Shown here in pieces: positions 8,150 through 15,790 of a stretch of 23,039 nucleotides of DNA. Below the pieces are notes generated by a model. It did not search any database, was not told the DNA's origin, and worked only from the letters and a program-made list of their open reading frames with translations. Each line of letters opens with the position of its first letter. Position 1 is the first letter of the stretch. The stretch is from a virus, in IMG/VR virus record IMGVR_UViG_3300036846_000511, positions 1-23,039 of that record; one strand, given 5' to 3'. A program made the position numbers and the translations under genes.

Positions 8150-8586
8150 TGTTTCTGCCACCAGGCCCGACCACGGTTGGCGGTGTCGTGGTTATTGTCC
8201 GCCCGGCTGCCCGACAAGAGGTGCTCGAGACGTACGCAACACGGCCGGTCGCAGGTGTGGCGGACGATGATGCCAGACGGGATCGACCCGTGCTCATGCT
8301 GATAGATCCACCGGTGGGCCAGCCAGTTCCGGCCATCGGTCGTTTTGAACCGCCCATAGCCTGGCCATGGTGCACGGGGAGCACGAACAAAAGGACCTGT
8401 CCAGTCCAGGCAGTCGCCGTTCGGTCTGATGTGCGAAGCGAAGCGAAGCGCTTCGTCGATCATGCGCGGAGGGCCGCCTCCCATCGGGTCGCCGTGTCGG
8501 CGCCAGCGCCGATAGTGCTTATCGCACAACTGCCAACCCACGACCCGACCGCTGCAACCATCGATCCGGCACATCAACTGCACCAT
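8110..8586 (-). CDS. HNH endonuclease (HNH_3 type) on the opposite strand, likely free-standing homing endonuclease
   Basis: A 158-aa protein encoded against the tail operon. The N-terminus has a zinc-binding-like set (C6, C11, C21, H24) followed by YRRWRRHGDP. The catalytic HNH region contains AHRWIYQHEHG (90-100), VRHTCDRPCCV (108-118) and EHLLSGSRADNNHD (121-134), the order expected of HNH_3 nucleases. The start is ATG at 8586-8584, because upstream codons in this frame lie within the gp10-like gene and look non-coding. It fills the gap between the tail tube and gp10-like genes, overlaps the tail tube gene's 3' end, and faces opposite to every neighbour. Together these point to insertion of a mobile endonuclease gene. 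Confidence 0.85.
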   Translation of the reverse strand: MVQLMCRIDGCSGRVVGWQLCDKHYRRWRRHGDPMGGGPPRMIDEALRFASHIRPNGDCLDWTGPFVRAPRAPWPGYGRFKTTDGRNWLAHRWIYQHEHGSIPSGIIVRHTCDRPCCVRLEHLLSGSRADNNHDTANRGRAWWQKHQALPATQALPLQ

Positions 8587-8609
8587 AGTCCATGTGAGGA
8601 GGCGGCCTG

Positions 8610-9050
8610 ATGGCGCAGGCGCCGTTAGCCCAGATCGTCGGTTTGAAAGCGTTGCAACGAGACTTACGGAAAATGTCGGATCCGGCCGCCGGGGTGCTGG
8701 CCAAAGCATTGGCGCAGGCCGGCAAGGACGCCCTGGGCCCGGTCGCCGACGCCGTCCGCAACGCCTACCCGTCCCGAACGGGTGCGCTGCGGGGCACGGT
8801 CCGGGTGACCGGATCCCGGACCGGGGCGGCCGTCCGGGTGGGTTCCAAGAAGTTGCCGTACGCCGGGCCGGTCGATTTCGGCGGCTACCCCGAAGGCCGC
8901 CCATACGTGAAGGACGGCCGCTACCTGTATCCGACCGCCCAGGCTCACACCGGTGCGGCGGTCCGCCGTTACGAGCAGGCCGTCACGCAGGTGTGCGAAC
9001 GGTTTCCGTGGACGAACACCGCTACGAACCCGGGGGGCGTCCATGATTAA
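8610..9050 (+). CDS. HK97 gp10-like head-tail/tail completion protein
   Basis: A 146-aa protein with the pattern of the HK97-gp10 family: an N-terminal GLKALQRDLRKM helix, a long helix ending DAVRNAYPSRTGALRGTV, then strands VRVTGSRTGAAVRVGS and a PYAGPVDFGGYPEGRPYV loop (in this family usually YA...hefG), with a C-terminal helix RRYEQAVTQV. Members act at the head-tail joint. A strong AGGAGG site lies upstream of ATG 8610. In most related genomes this gene precedes the tail terminator and tube genes; here it follows the tube gene and is flanked on both sides by HNH-type genes. Its 3' end overlaps the following gene by 8 bases. Confidence 0.8.
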   Translation: MAQAPLAQIVGLKALQRDLRKMSDPAAGVLAKALAQAGKDALGPVADAVRNAYPSRTGALRGTVRVTGSRTGAAVRVGSKKLPYAGPVDFGGYPEGRPYVKDGRYLYPTAQAHTGAAVRRYEQAVTQVCERFPWTNTATNPGGVHD

Positions 9051-9354
9051 GGACAAGGAGGCGCAGCGCCGATATAAGCGCGAATACATGCGGATCTGGT
9101 CTAAGACAGACCGTGGCAAAGAGGCCCACCGAAAGACTCAGCGTCGGTACGAGCGCAAGAATCTTGATATCTCGGCCGCGCATACGGCCGTAAGTCGAGC
9201 CATTGCCAGAGGTAGGCTGGTCAGGCCCGGGGTCTGTCCTGAGTGCGCACAGCCCGGGTCCGTCCAAGCCCATCACTACCTGGGATACGCCAAGGAACAC
9301 CAGCTCGACGTGGTCTGGCTGTGTGGTCCCTGTCATATGAAGGTTCACTTATGA
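9043..9354 (+). CDS. Small HNH-like / zinc-binding endonuclease
   Basis: A 103-aa basic protein. Residues 1-45 are very rich in Lys, Arg and Tyr (DKEAQRRYKREYM, HRKTQRRYERKN), a likely DNA-binding helix. The C-terminal half has CPEC (65-68), then QAHHYLGYAKEHQLDVVWLC with CGPCHMKVH (94-102). This matches the small phage HNH-like nuclease pattern, with His77/His78 as candidate catalytic residues. ATG 9043 overlaps the gp10-like gene's end by 8 bases. The stop overlaps the tail chaperone start (ATGA), so the gene is fully embedded in the operon. Its codons include more A/T-ending ones than neighbouring genes, consistent with later acquisition. Confidence 0.75.
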   Translation: MIKDKEAQRRYKREYMRIWSKTDRGKEAHRKTQRRYERKNLDISAAHTAVSRAIARGRLVRPGVCPECAQPGSVQAHHYLGYAKEHQLDVVWLCGPCHMKVHL

Positions 9355-9665
9355 CTAGCGACGACCCGGACCGGCCGCTACCGGATCTGATCCAGGCTTC
9401 ACAGGCGTTTGTCGCCCGCCTGCCGTCGCAACGGGTGATCGACTTGTTGGCCCGCCTCGAGCCCGGGGTGAAGTTCGGGGAGCTGATCGAGGCCCAGCCG
9501 CCCCGCATGATCGCCTTCCGGGCCCTCCTCCGGGATTACCCGACCCGGGATCCGGCTTCCTTGTGGCTCCACGCCTATGACGTGGAGGTGGCGTTGGTCG
9601 AGGTCGATCCTTTTTTAGACAATGGGCAGAAGCCGTGGCAGTCTTCTGCAAGTACTACCAGCTGA
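9351..9665 (+). CDS. Tail assembly chaperone, unshifted product (G-like)
   Basis: A 104-aa protein from ATG 9351 (ATGA overlap with the gene before). The role is to bind the tape measure protein and recruit tail tube subunits. The fold is suggested by DLIQASQAFVARL, VIDLLARLEPGVKFGELIEA and RALLRDYPTRDPASLWLH. Zero-frame translation runs past the slippery site for another 16 residues (DNGQKPWQSSASTTS) before TGA. That short tail looks non-conserved, as usual for the unshifted chaperone. Position directly before the tape measure gene and the frameshift signal make the assignment strong despite low motif content. Confidence 0.82.
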   Translation: MTSDDPDRPLPDLIQASQAFVARLPSQRVIDLLARLEPGVKFGELIEAQPPRMIAFRALLRDYPTRDPASLWLHAYDVEVALVEVDPFLDNGQKPWQSSASTTS

Positions 9666-9775
9666 GCCCGGCCGAAGTGGAAAAGATCCCCGACGAACTG
9701 TGGGATGCAATGGTGCGCCTCATGCAACGTGAGGCGGACCAGATCCGGGCCGCTAACACGAAACTGCCAAGGTAG
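9351..9775 (+). CDS. Tail assembly chaperone, -1 frameshift fusion (GT-like)
   Basis: This product reads 9351-9617 in frame 0, slips back one base at TTTTTTA (9611-9617), and continues 9617-9775 in the -1 frame for 52 more residues, giving about 141 aa. The added segment reads QWAEAVAVFCKYYQL, then SPAEVEKIPDELWDAMVRLM and QREADQIRAANTKLPR, a convincing helical chaperone T-domain with coding-like composition and no start codon of its own at a suitable place. In lambda-like tails the shifted form binds both the tape measure and the tube protein. The stop lies six bases before the tape measure GTG. Confidence 0.85.
9611..9649 (+). promoter_or_regulatory. Programmed -1 ribosomal frameshift signal
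   Basis: Slippery heptamer T TTT TTA at 9611-9617 in the correct zero-frame phase, followed after an 8-base spacer by a perfect 7-bp stem GCAGAAG (9626-9632) and CTTCTGC (9643-9649) with a 10-base loop. All three canonical parts of a -1 frameshift element are present. The -1 frame opens into a long conserved-looking extension. Very likely functional. Confidence 0.88.
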
Positions 9776-9781
9776 CGTCCG

Positions 9782-11461
9782 GTGGCTAACAGCCCGTCGA
9801 TCATGGTCCGGGTCCTTGGCGACCTGTCCGGGCTCAACAAATCGTTCACGGACGCCTCGTCCAGAGGTCAGAAGGCGGCCGAAGCGATACACAAAGGGTT
9901 CGCCGGGACGCTAACCGCTCTGAACAAAACCGGGGTGTTGGGTCCGTTCGCCGAAGCGTTGGACGGGGTCGATCAGGCCATCGAGACGATCGGCACGCAC
10001 GCTAAACAGATCGGGCCGGCCATGATCGGGGTGGGTGGCGCCCTGGCCGGGATCGGTGTCGGGCTGGCGGCGTTGGGGTCGAAAGATCAGGCCGCCCATC
10101 AGCAGCTGCAGGCGTCGGTGGAAGCTACCGGCAAAAGTTACGAGGACTACTCGGCCCAGGTCGAGGAGGCCATAAAACATCAGGAACGGTTCGGGACCAC
10201 CGCTAACGAAACCCAGGATGCTTTACGGGTTCTAACCCAGGCGACCGGCGACCCGACCAAAGCGTTAAACCTGTTGAACACGGCTTCCGATCTGGCGGCC
10301 GCCAAACACGAAAGTCTGGCCACCGCGGCCGGCCAGCTCGGCAAAGCGTACAACGGGTCGGGCCGGATTTTGAAAGAGTTCGGGATCACCGGCGTCAAAG
10401 GCGCCGCGGCCATGACCGAACTGTCGACGAAACTGTCCGGCCAGGCGGCCGCCTCGGCCGACACGTTCGGCGGGCACATCAATGCGATCAAAGCCCATCT
10501 CGATGATGTGGTCGCCGTGTTCGGCCAAAAATATGGGCCGGCCATCACCGGCGCCGGGTCGGCTTTGGCCGGTCTGGGCGGGGCGGTCACCGTCGCCAAC
10601 GGGTTCATGCAAGTGTTCAAAAAAACTCAGCAGGAAACCGCCGCCGCCACCGAAGCTTTGACGGCGGCCACCGAAGCGCAGACGGCGGCCACCGAAGGAT
10701 TAGCGGTCGCGGAAGAAACCGCCGACGCCGCCGCCCTGCCCCTGTTGGCCACCATCGGTCTGGTCGTTCTGGCCATCGCCGCGCTGGGTGTGGCGGCCTA
10801 TGTGATCTACCGTAACTGGGACACCATCTGGAAGGCCATGAAACTAGCGGTCGAGGTGGTGTGGCGGTGGATCAAGTCGAACTGGCCGTATTTGACGGCC
10901 ATCCTGCTCGGCCCGATAGCTTTGGCGGCGGCGGCCATCTACAAACATTGGCAATCGATTCTGGGCGGCCTGCAAGCGGTGTGGCGGTGGATCCGTTCGA
11001 CGTGGTCGACCGTTTATAACGACATTGTCGCCCCCATCGGCCGGGCCATCGGTGCAATCGTCGGCTGGTTCACCGGGCTGCCCGGCCGGATCGCCGGCCT
11101 GACCGTCCACATGTTCGACGGGATCGCCAACGCCTTCGTGGATGCCATCAATTTTATTATCGGCGTCTGGAACGGCTTACAGTTCAAGGTTCCGGGCGTG
11201 TCGGTGTTCGGTCACCATTTCGGCGGGTTCACGCTCGGCCTGCCCGATATCCCCAAGGTCCCCCATTTGGACCAGGGTGGCCTGATCACCTCCACCGGGC
11301 TCGTACTAGCTCATGCTGGCGAGGTCATAACACCGGCCCCGGCCGCGTCGAGGACGGGGCCGGCGATCGTGTTCAACGGCGACAACCATTTTTCGTCTGA
11401 TGTGGATATCGAGCTGTTCATGCGCCGGGCGGCCTGGCAGATCCAAACCCAAAAACTGTGA
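9782..11461 (+). CDS. Tape measure protein
   Basis: A 559-aa protein that sets tail length and is ejected with DNA. The N-terminus has VRVLGDLSGLNKSFTDASSRG (typical of actinophage tape measures), then Gly/Ala-rich helices (GPAMIGVGGALAGIGVGLAALG), long coiled-coil-like regions, and TAATEA repeats near 285-305. A hydrophobic segment (about 320-345: ATIGLVVLAIAALGVAAYVIY) and paired VVWRWIKSNW/AVWRWIRSTW motifs follow. It is short for the family, so a tail of well under 100 nm is expected. Start GTG 9782 has AAGG nine bases upstream. At DNA level a 21-bp near-tandem repeat (10646-10697) encodes the TAATEA units. Confidence 0.9.
   Translation: MANSPSIMVRVLGDLSGLNKSFTDASSRGQKAAEAIHKGFAGTLTALNKTGVLGPFAEALDGVDQAIETIGTHAKQIGPAMIGVGGALAGIGVGLAALGSKDQAAHQQLQASVEATGKSYEDYSAQVEEAIKHQERFGTTANETQDALRVLTQATGDPTKALNLLNTASDLAAAKHESLATAAGQLGKAYNGSGRILKEFGITGVKGAAAMTELSTKLSGQAAASADTFGGHINAIKAHLDDVVAVFGQKYGPAITGAGSALAGLGGAVTVANGFMQVFKKTQQETAAATEALTAATEAQTAATEGLAVAEETADAAALPLLATIGLVVLAIAALGVAAYVIYRNWDTIWKAMKLAVEVVWRWIKSNWPYLTAILLGPIALAAAAIYKHWQSILGGLQAVWRWIRSTWSTVYNDIVAPIGRAIGAIVGWFTGLPGRIAGLTVHMFDGIANAFVDAINFIIGVWNGLQFKVPGVSVFGHHFGGFTLGLPDIPKVPHLDQGGLITSTGLVLAHAGEVITPAPAASRTGPAIVFNGDNHFSSDVDIELFMRRAAWQIQTQKL
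10646..10697 (+). repeat. 21-bp tandem repeat inside the tape measure gene
   Basis: Two 21-base units (10646-10666, 10667-10687) and a partial third (10688-10697), all beginning GCCACCGAAG. They keep the reading frame and encode seven-residue TAATEA-type units, consistent with helical or coiled-coil periodicity and with length change by slippage. Confidence 0.7.
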
Positions 11462-11467
11462 GGAACT

Positions 11468-11857
11468 ATGGCTGACAACATTTCGACCGGGGTCGCCAAC
11501 TCGGTCCTCGGCCTGCTGTTGAACGGCACCGGGTTCGCCGGGTTCTCGGCCACCTACGTCAAACTGCATGTCGGCGCGCCCGGCGCGGCCGGGACCAGTA
11601 ATCCGGCCGGTAACACCACCCGCCAGGCCGCCGGCGCCTTCGCCACCCCGGCCGGCGGGTCGACGACCAATTCGGCGGCCATCAACTGGACGTCGGTCAG
11701 CACCAGCGAAACGTATTCGCACGTGTCGCTATGGGATGCGGCCACGTCGGGGACGTTCATCGCCTCCGGGTCGATCGCCGCCAGTGCGATCCTGGCCGGC
11801 CAGAACTTTCAGATCCCCGCCGGCGGCATGACCGTCTCGCTGCCCGTCGCATCCTAA
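11468..11857 (+). CDS. Small tail-fibre-like protein
   Basis: A 129-aa Ser/Thr/Gly/Ala-rich beta protein: MADNISTGVANSVLGLLLNGT, a central YVKLHVGAPGAAGTSNPA, then NTTRQAAGAF and a YSHVSLWDAATSGTFIASGSI stretch. This resembles a small family seen beside tape measure and minor tail genes in actinophages, annotated as tail fibre or minor tail protein. GAGGAAC precedes ATG 11468 and the gene starts six bases after the tape measure stop. No transmembrane segment or catalytic motif is visible. It probably sits at the tail tip or tail side; the exact role is not shown by sequence. Confidence 0.6.
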   Translation: MADNISTGVANSVLGLLLNGTGFAGFSATYVKLHVGAPGAAGTSNPAGNTTRQAAGAFATPAGGSTTNSAAINWTSVSTSETYSHVSLWDAATSGTFIASGSIAASAILAGQNFQIPAGGMTVSLPVAS

Positions 11858-11866
11858 GCAGCTCTT

Positions 11867-13333
11867 GTGGCCGCCGCGTTCGTCAACAGCACTACCGGCT
11901 CGGCCGCCGGGGTCACTTCGATCACGATCAACGCCCCCGCCTCCATAGTCTCCGGGAACCTGCTGATCTGCCACGTCCTGTCAGCCGGCCAGAACGGCAC
12001 CTTCTCTTCTACCGGCTGGACGGCGGTGCAACCCGGCACGCGTACCGCCGTCCTGTGGAAGACGGCCGGCGGCTCCGAACCCGGCTCGTACACGTTCACC
12101 TATACCGGGCCGTCTACCACCATGACCGGCTATATCGCCCAATATTCGGGTGTTACGACACCCGAGATCGTCAACGTCGACGCCGGTGTATCCGCGACCA
12201 GTTCCACGTTCTCGTCGATCTCGCCTACCGGTTCGAACGACCAGCTGCTGTTGTCGGCGCTCATCCAGTCCCATACGACCGTCTCGACACCCCCCACCGG
12301 TGTCGTGTCCCGGGTGTCCAATGCGGGTGTCGGCGCCTACCTGTGGGACAAGACCCTTTCGGCGGCGGGGGCGACCGGCACGAACACGATCGCCTTGTCG
12401 GCCTCCGATCTGATCTGGACGGCCGAGCTGGCCGTGACACCGTCGGCGATCACCACGGTCACCGGTACCGCCACGGTCACGGTCGGCCCGTTGGCGGTCG
12501 CCACCGGCCCCGGTGTTCTGGACGCCTGTCTGCGCAAAGCGTGGCTCACCCTCGGCGATCTCGACGTGTCGCTCGAGGACCCCGGCCAGGGCTATTTCTG
12601 CACCCAGCTGGATCTGGGTTTCCCGACACCACGTGATGTCATGTCCAGTAATCCGGACCGGGACGGCCAAACCGACCGCACCCAGTACCTCTCTTCGAGG
12701 GTGGTGACGGCGAATATCACCACCCTGGCCGGTGCGGGCGGCCGTATCGACCAGGTGGCGGCCCAGTTCGCGCCGTTCATGCTTCCCTCCAACCGGGCCG
12801 TCCTCCACTATGTGCTGGACCGGCCCGGCCTCCCGGAGCGGACGTTGACGGTCCGGGGCTCCGGCTATTCGTGGCCGATCTCCGGCCCCGCCCAACGGGA
12901 CATCCAACTCCAATGGGTCGCCGCCGACCCCGTCGCCCGCGACCCGACCCCGAAAACGGCGACCGCCTTCGCCGTCACCCCGGCCACGCTGACCCCGGCC
13001 GGCGACATCCCGGTCCGACCCCGGTTCCGGATCAGCGGGCCTACCACCGGCCCGGCCGTCATCCTCACCCCGGCCGGCGGCCTGTCCTGGTATCTGGCCT
13101 TCCAGGCCGGTTTCACCATCGCCCTCGGCCATTACGTCGACATCGACACCGACGCCCGCACCGTCCTGGCCGACGGCGACCCGGCCCAACCCCGCCTGAG
13201 CTCGATGGACTGGACGGTGTCGTCGTGGCAGTGGCTGCCGGCCGGGGTGGCCACCCACATGGTGTTGACCGGTTCGGCCACCACCGGGCTGACCCAGGTC
13301 CAGGCGTTCTGGAACGACGGCTACCTGACGTGA
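11867..13333 (+). CDS. Distal tail protein (Dit-like) with an N-terminal beta-sandwich domain
   Basis: A 488-aa fusion. Residues 1-197 form a Ser/Thr-rich beta domain (FVNSTTGSAAGVTSITINAPA, GTFSSTGWTAV, YTFTYTGPSTTMTGYIAQYSGV) like adhesive or carbohydrate-binding modules. Residues 199-213 are the linker GTATVTVGPLAVAT. Residues 216-488 are the Dit-like tail core (LRKAWLTLGDLDVSLEDP, TQYLSSRVVTANITTLAG, LTVRGSGYSWPISGPAQRDIQLQWVAADPVARD). Dit forms the hub ring at the tail end. Dit proteins carrying carbohydrate-binding insertions are known from other phages. Start GTG 11867 has only weak ribosome binding potential. The linker is repeated in the next protein. Confidence 0.78.
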   Translation: MAAAFVNSTTGSAAGVTSITINAPASIVSGNLLICHVLSAGQNGTFSSTGWTAVQPGTRTAVLWKTAGGSEPGSYTFTYTGPSTTMTGYIAQYSGVTTPEIVNVDAGVSATSSTFSSISPTGSNDQLLLSALIQSHTTVSTPPTGVVSRVSNAGVGAYLWDKTLSAAGATGTNTIALSASDLIWTAELAVTPSAITTVTGTATVTVGPLAVATGPGVLDACLRKAWLTLGDLDVSLEDPGQGYFCTQLDLGFPTPRDVMSSNPDRDGQTDRTQYLSSRVVTANITTLAGAGGRIDQVAAQFAPFMLPSNRAVLHYVLDRPGLPERTLTVRGSGYSWPISGPAQRDIQLQWVAADPVARDPTPKTATAFAVTPATLTPAGDIPVRPRFRISGPTTGPAVILTPAGGLSWYLAFQAGFTIALGHYVDIDTDARTVLADGDPAQPRLSSMDWTVSSWQWLPAGVATHMVLTGSATTGLTQVQAFWNDGYLT

Positions 13334-13342
13334 TCTAGGGCT

Positions 13343-15664
13343 ATGGCCACGATTTACGCCAGCATCTCCGGGTCGCCCACCCTCGAGGTCATCGACAGCA
13401 CCACCGCCACCGTCGTGGCCACCCTGACCCCGGCGTTTTCGGCCCCGTCGATCGCTGTGTCACCCGACGGCCAGTGGCTGGCTTTGGCCTCCAACACCCC
13501 CCAAATCCAGTTCATGAACACGGCCACCCGGACGTTCGGGTCGGTTATCACCACCGGTCTGACCTCGGTGATGGCCCTGGTGTGGGCGCATGACAGTTCC
13601 GTCGTCTACTGCTCGGGCCCGTACGGTGTGCAAACCTGCACACCGACCGGGACGTTGGGCGGGGTGGGCGTGGTCTCCGATGCCAGCACCGCGGCCTTCC
13701 AGGCGGCCCTGTCGCCGGACGGTTCGCACATCTATGTGTCCGCCGGCGCCAACGTGTACGAGCTGACCACCAGCCTGTACGCGTTCACCAAAACGTATAC
13801 CGGGCTGTCCCGGGCGGTCGGCCTGTGCGTGTCCGCCGACGGGCACACCCTTTATGTCGCCGACTATTTGACGCCCGGCACCCTCTATTCGATCAACATT
13901 GCTACCGGCACCGCTATAACCGAGGGCGCCAACAACCAGCCCGGCTGGCTGCTGCTCTCACCGGACGGCACCAAACTGTGGTGCGCCGAGCACGCCTCCG
14001 GCCTGGTCCAGGTCTTCGACGCCGCCAGCGGCGCCGTCCTGCAGTCGATCAGCGCCGACCAGGCGTACAAGATGACGTTCACGCCGGCCGGTACCGAGGT
14101 GTGGGTCGGGACGTTGGGCGGCGACGTGTTCCCCATCGATACCACCACCTACACGGCCGGTGTCGGGGTGACCGGTCTCGGCGGCGTCCTGTCCGTGGCG
14201 GCCACCCCGCCCACCCCGGGCGGCCCGCCCGCTGTCGCCGCGGTCACGGTCGGCCCGCTCACCATCACCGCCGCCTCGACGATCACCTCTACCGGTATCA
14301 GCGGCACCGCCACCCTCAACCTGGGGCCGCTGGTGGTGCGGGCGTCGGACACGCTCGACACCCGGCTCGGTACCGCCACCCTGGTGATCGGCCCGTTACG
14401 GGTCGCCGCGGTGACCGCCATTCCCGGCCCGGGCGGTTTCCCCATCCCCGGCTACCGGGGCCGCTGGCGGCTCACCCTGCACAACCGGACGTTTACGCCG
14501 GCCACGCTCGCCTCGACGATGATCGCCGAGCTGGCCGACGCCCGCGGCCGCCAACTGGTCCAGGCGTGGGGGACGCCGGCCATGCTCACCTTCAGCATGG
14601 ACGGCCACTCCCAGGCCGCCGCCCTCATCGCCGAGCTCGAGCAGGACGTGGTGGCCTGGCGGTACGACGACCAGACCGGTATCGAAATGGCCGTGTTCCG
14701 GGGGCCGATCACCACCAGCGAGGATCAGATCACCACCGAATCCCACACCGTCACCTACACCGCCCATGATTATGCCGCCGTCCTGACCCGCCGCCTGCTG
14801 ACCGGCACCGGCCCCTACAGCGTGACCGGCCGCGACCAGGATTTGATCGCCTCCGACCTTCTCTCGGCCGCCTCCACCGCCCAATCGAGCTCGGGGGTGT
14901 CGTTCAGCCCGGCGTCGTATATTCCGGTCACGTTGGCCACCGTCAACCCCGACGGCACCACCCGGGGCCTGTCCACCCGCCTCCGCGACCGCACCTATTA
15001 CGCCTCCCAAAACGTCTTTGACGCCCTCGACGCCCTCTCGAAGGTCAGCCACGGGTTCGACTGGGACGTCCAACCCTCGGCGGTGAACACCACCGACAGC
15101 CTCCGCCTCTTCTACCCGGCCCAAGGCGTCACCCGCACCGACGGCATCGCCCTGCAGTACGGATCGACCGTGGCTTCGGTGACCAGGAGCGTGTCGTCCG
15201 CCGACTACTCGAACTATGTCCGCGTCCTCGGTAACAACTCGAGTTCGACGCCGACCCCCCAAAAGTACAGCGAGGACTGGGGGCCGACCGCCCTGGCCAC
15301 CACCACCCCGGTCGGCCTGTGGATGACCGGCAACGACGCCGCCGACGTCACCGTCCAATCCACCCTCGACGACAAAGCCGCCGGCGACCTGGCCCTGGAC
15401 GCCATCCTGGTCCCCCACTACACCCTCGGATTGACACCCGGCGCCTACCGGTGGGGCAGCCCGAACATGGGCGACACCGTCCCCCTCATCGTCAACAGCG
15501 GCCGCCTCGACGTCAACACTTCGGTCCGGGTATTGGGGATCACCTGGGATATCGGCGACGACGGCCAGGAAGACGTGTCTCTGGTCGTATCCCGACCCCC
15601 CAAAACCCTCAGAGAGCTGTTCTCCAGCGCCGACCGCGACATCAAAAGCTTGGCCCGCAGATAG
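13343..15664 (+). CDS. Baseplate hub / tail-associated protein with an N-terminal beta-propeller
   Basis: A 773-aa fusion. Residues about 1-290 form a YVTN/WD40-like beta-propeller: blade motifs recur about every 42 residues (SPDGQWLALAS at 40, AHDSSVVYCS at 82, SPDGSHIYVS at 124, SADGHTLYVAD at 164, SPDGTKLWCAE at 206, TPAGTEVWVGT at 248), implying six or seven blades. Residues about 298-358 contain three linker strands of the type GTATLNLGPLVV. From about 370 the protein resembles the ReqiPepy6 gp37/gp27-type hub (FTPATLASTMIAELADARG, VFRGPITTSEDQITTESHTVTYTAHDYAAVL, MGDTVPLIVNSG, VRVLGITWDIGDDGQEDVSLVVSRP). Likely a hub that carries its own receptor-binding head. Confidence 0.8.
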   Translation: MATIYASISGSPTLEVIDSTTATVVATLTPAFSAPSIAVSPDGQWLALASNTPQIQFMNTATRTFGSVITTGLTSVMALVWAHDSSVVYCSGPYGVQTCTPTGTLGGVGVVSDASTAAFQAALSPDGSHIYVSAGANVYELTTSLYAFTKTYTGLSRAVGLCVSADGHTLYVADYLTPGTLYSINIATGTAITEGANNQPGWLLLSPDGTKLWCAEHASGLVQVFDAASGAVLQSISADQAYKMTFTPAGTEVWVGTLGGDVFPIDTTTYTAGVGVTGLGGVLSVAATPPTPGGPPAVAAVTVGPLTITAASTITSTGISGTATLNLGPLVVRASDTLDTRLGTATLVIGPLRVAAVTAIPGPGGFPIPGYRGRWRLTLHNRTFTPATLASTMIAELADARGRQLVQAWGTPAMLTFSMDGHSQAAALIAELEQDVVAWRYDDQTGIEMAVFRGPITTSEDQITTESHTVTYTAHDYAAVLTRRLLTGTGPYSVTGRDQDLIASDLLSAASTAQSSSGVSFSPASYIPVTLATVNPDGTTRGLSTRLRDRTYYASQNVFDALDALSKVSHGFDWDVQPSAVNTTDSLRLFYPAQGVTRTDGIALQYGSTVASVTRSVSSADYSNYVRVLGNNSSSTPTPQKYSEDWGPTALATTTPVGLWMTGNDAADVTVQSTLDDKAAGDLALDAILVPHYTLGLTPGAYRWGSPNMGDTVPLIVNSGRLDVNTSVRVLGITWDIGDDGQEDVSLVVSRPPKTLRELFSSADRDIKSLARR

Positions 15665-15673
15665 GAGCAAACC

Positions 15674-15790
15674 ATGTCCGATCTACCCCCCGACCCTGAC
15701 GACGACGACGACAGCACCGACTGGCCCGACCCGGCCGACGACCCTGCGGTGGAGCCGTCCCACAACCCCGACGAGGCCGATGCCTCTTAA
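15674..15790 (+). CDS. Small acidic protein, 38 aa
   Basis: A short gene with a strong site (AGGAG ten bases before ATG 15674), starting nine bases after the hub gene stop. The product is strongly acidic, with a PDPDDDDDSTDWPDPADDP stretch, disordered by composition. It overlaps the endolysin start by 11 bases, so it could couple translation of the lysis gene to the tail operon. No family recognised. The good ribosome binding site and codon usage like the neighbours support real coding. Confidence 0.6.
   Translation: MSDLPPDPDDDDDSTDWPDPADDPAVEPSHNPDEADAS

Noticed and set aside
8433-8455. Triple GCGAA repeat and the 12-bp palindrome CGAAGCGCTTCG inside the reverse HNH gene
   Set aside because: Explained by the codons for DEALRFA in the HNH protein; no sign of an independent repeat element.
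8065-8610. Plus-strand open frame of 181 codons over the HNH gap
   Set aside because: The minus strand here encodes a clear HNH_3 protein; the plus frame has no motif and would overlap the tail tube gene by 85 bases.
11731-12636. Plus-strand open frame of 301 codons in an alternate phase
   Set aside because: Arg/His/Gly-rich and overlapping two well-supported tail genes; a phase shadow.
11981-13258. Long open frame on the minus strand, 425 codons
   Set aside because: Lies antisense to the Dit-like gene; Gly/Arg/Asp-rich low-complexity product typical of antisense frames in high-GC genes, with no motifs and no ribosome binding site of note.
14396-15670. Long open frame on the minus strand, 424 codons
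   Set aside because: Antisense shadow of the hub gene; Gly/Val/Gln-rich without recognisable motifs, while the sense strand has clear hub motifs.
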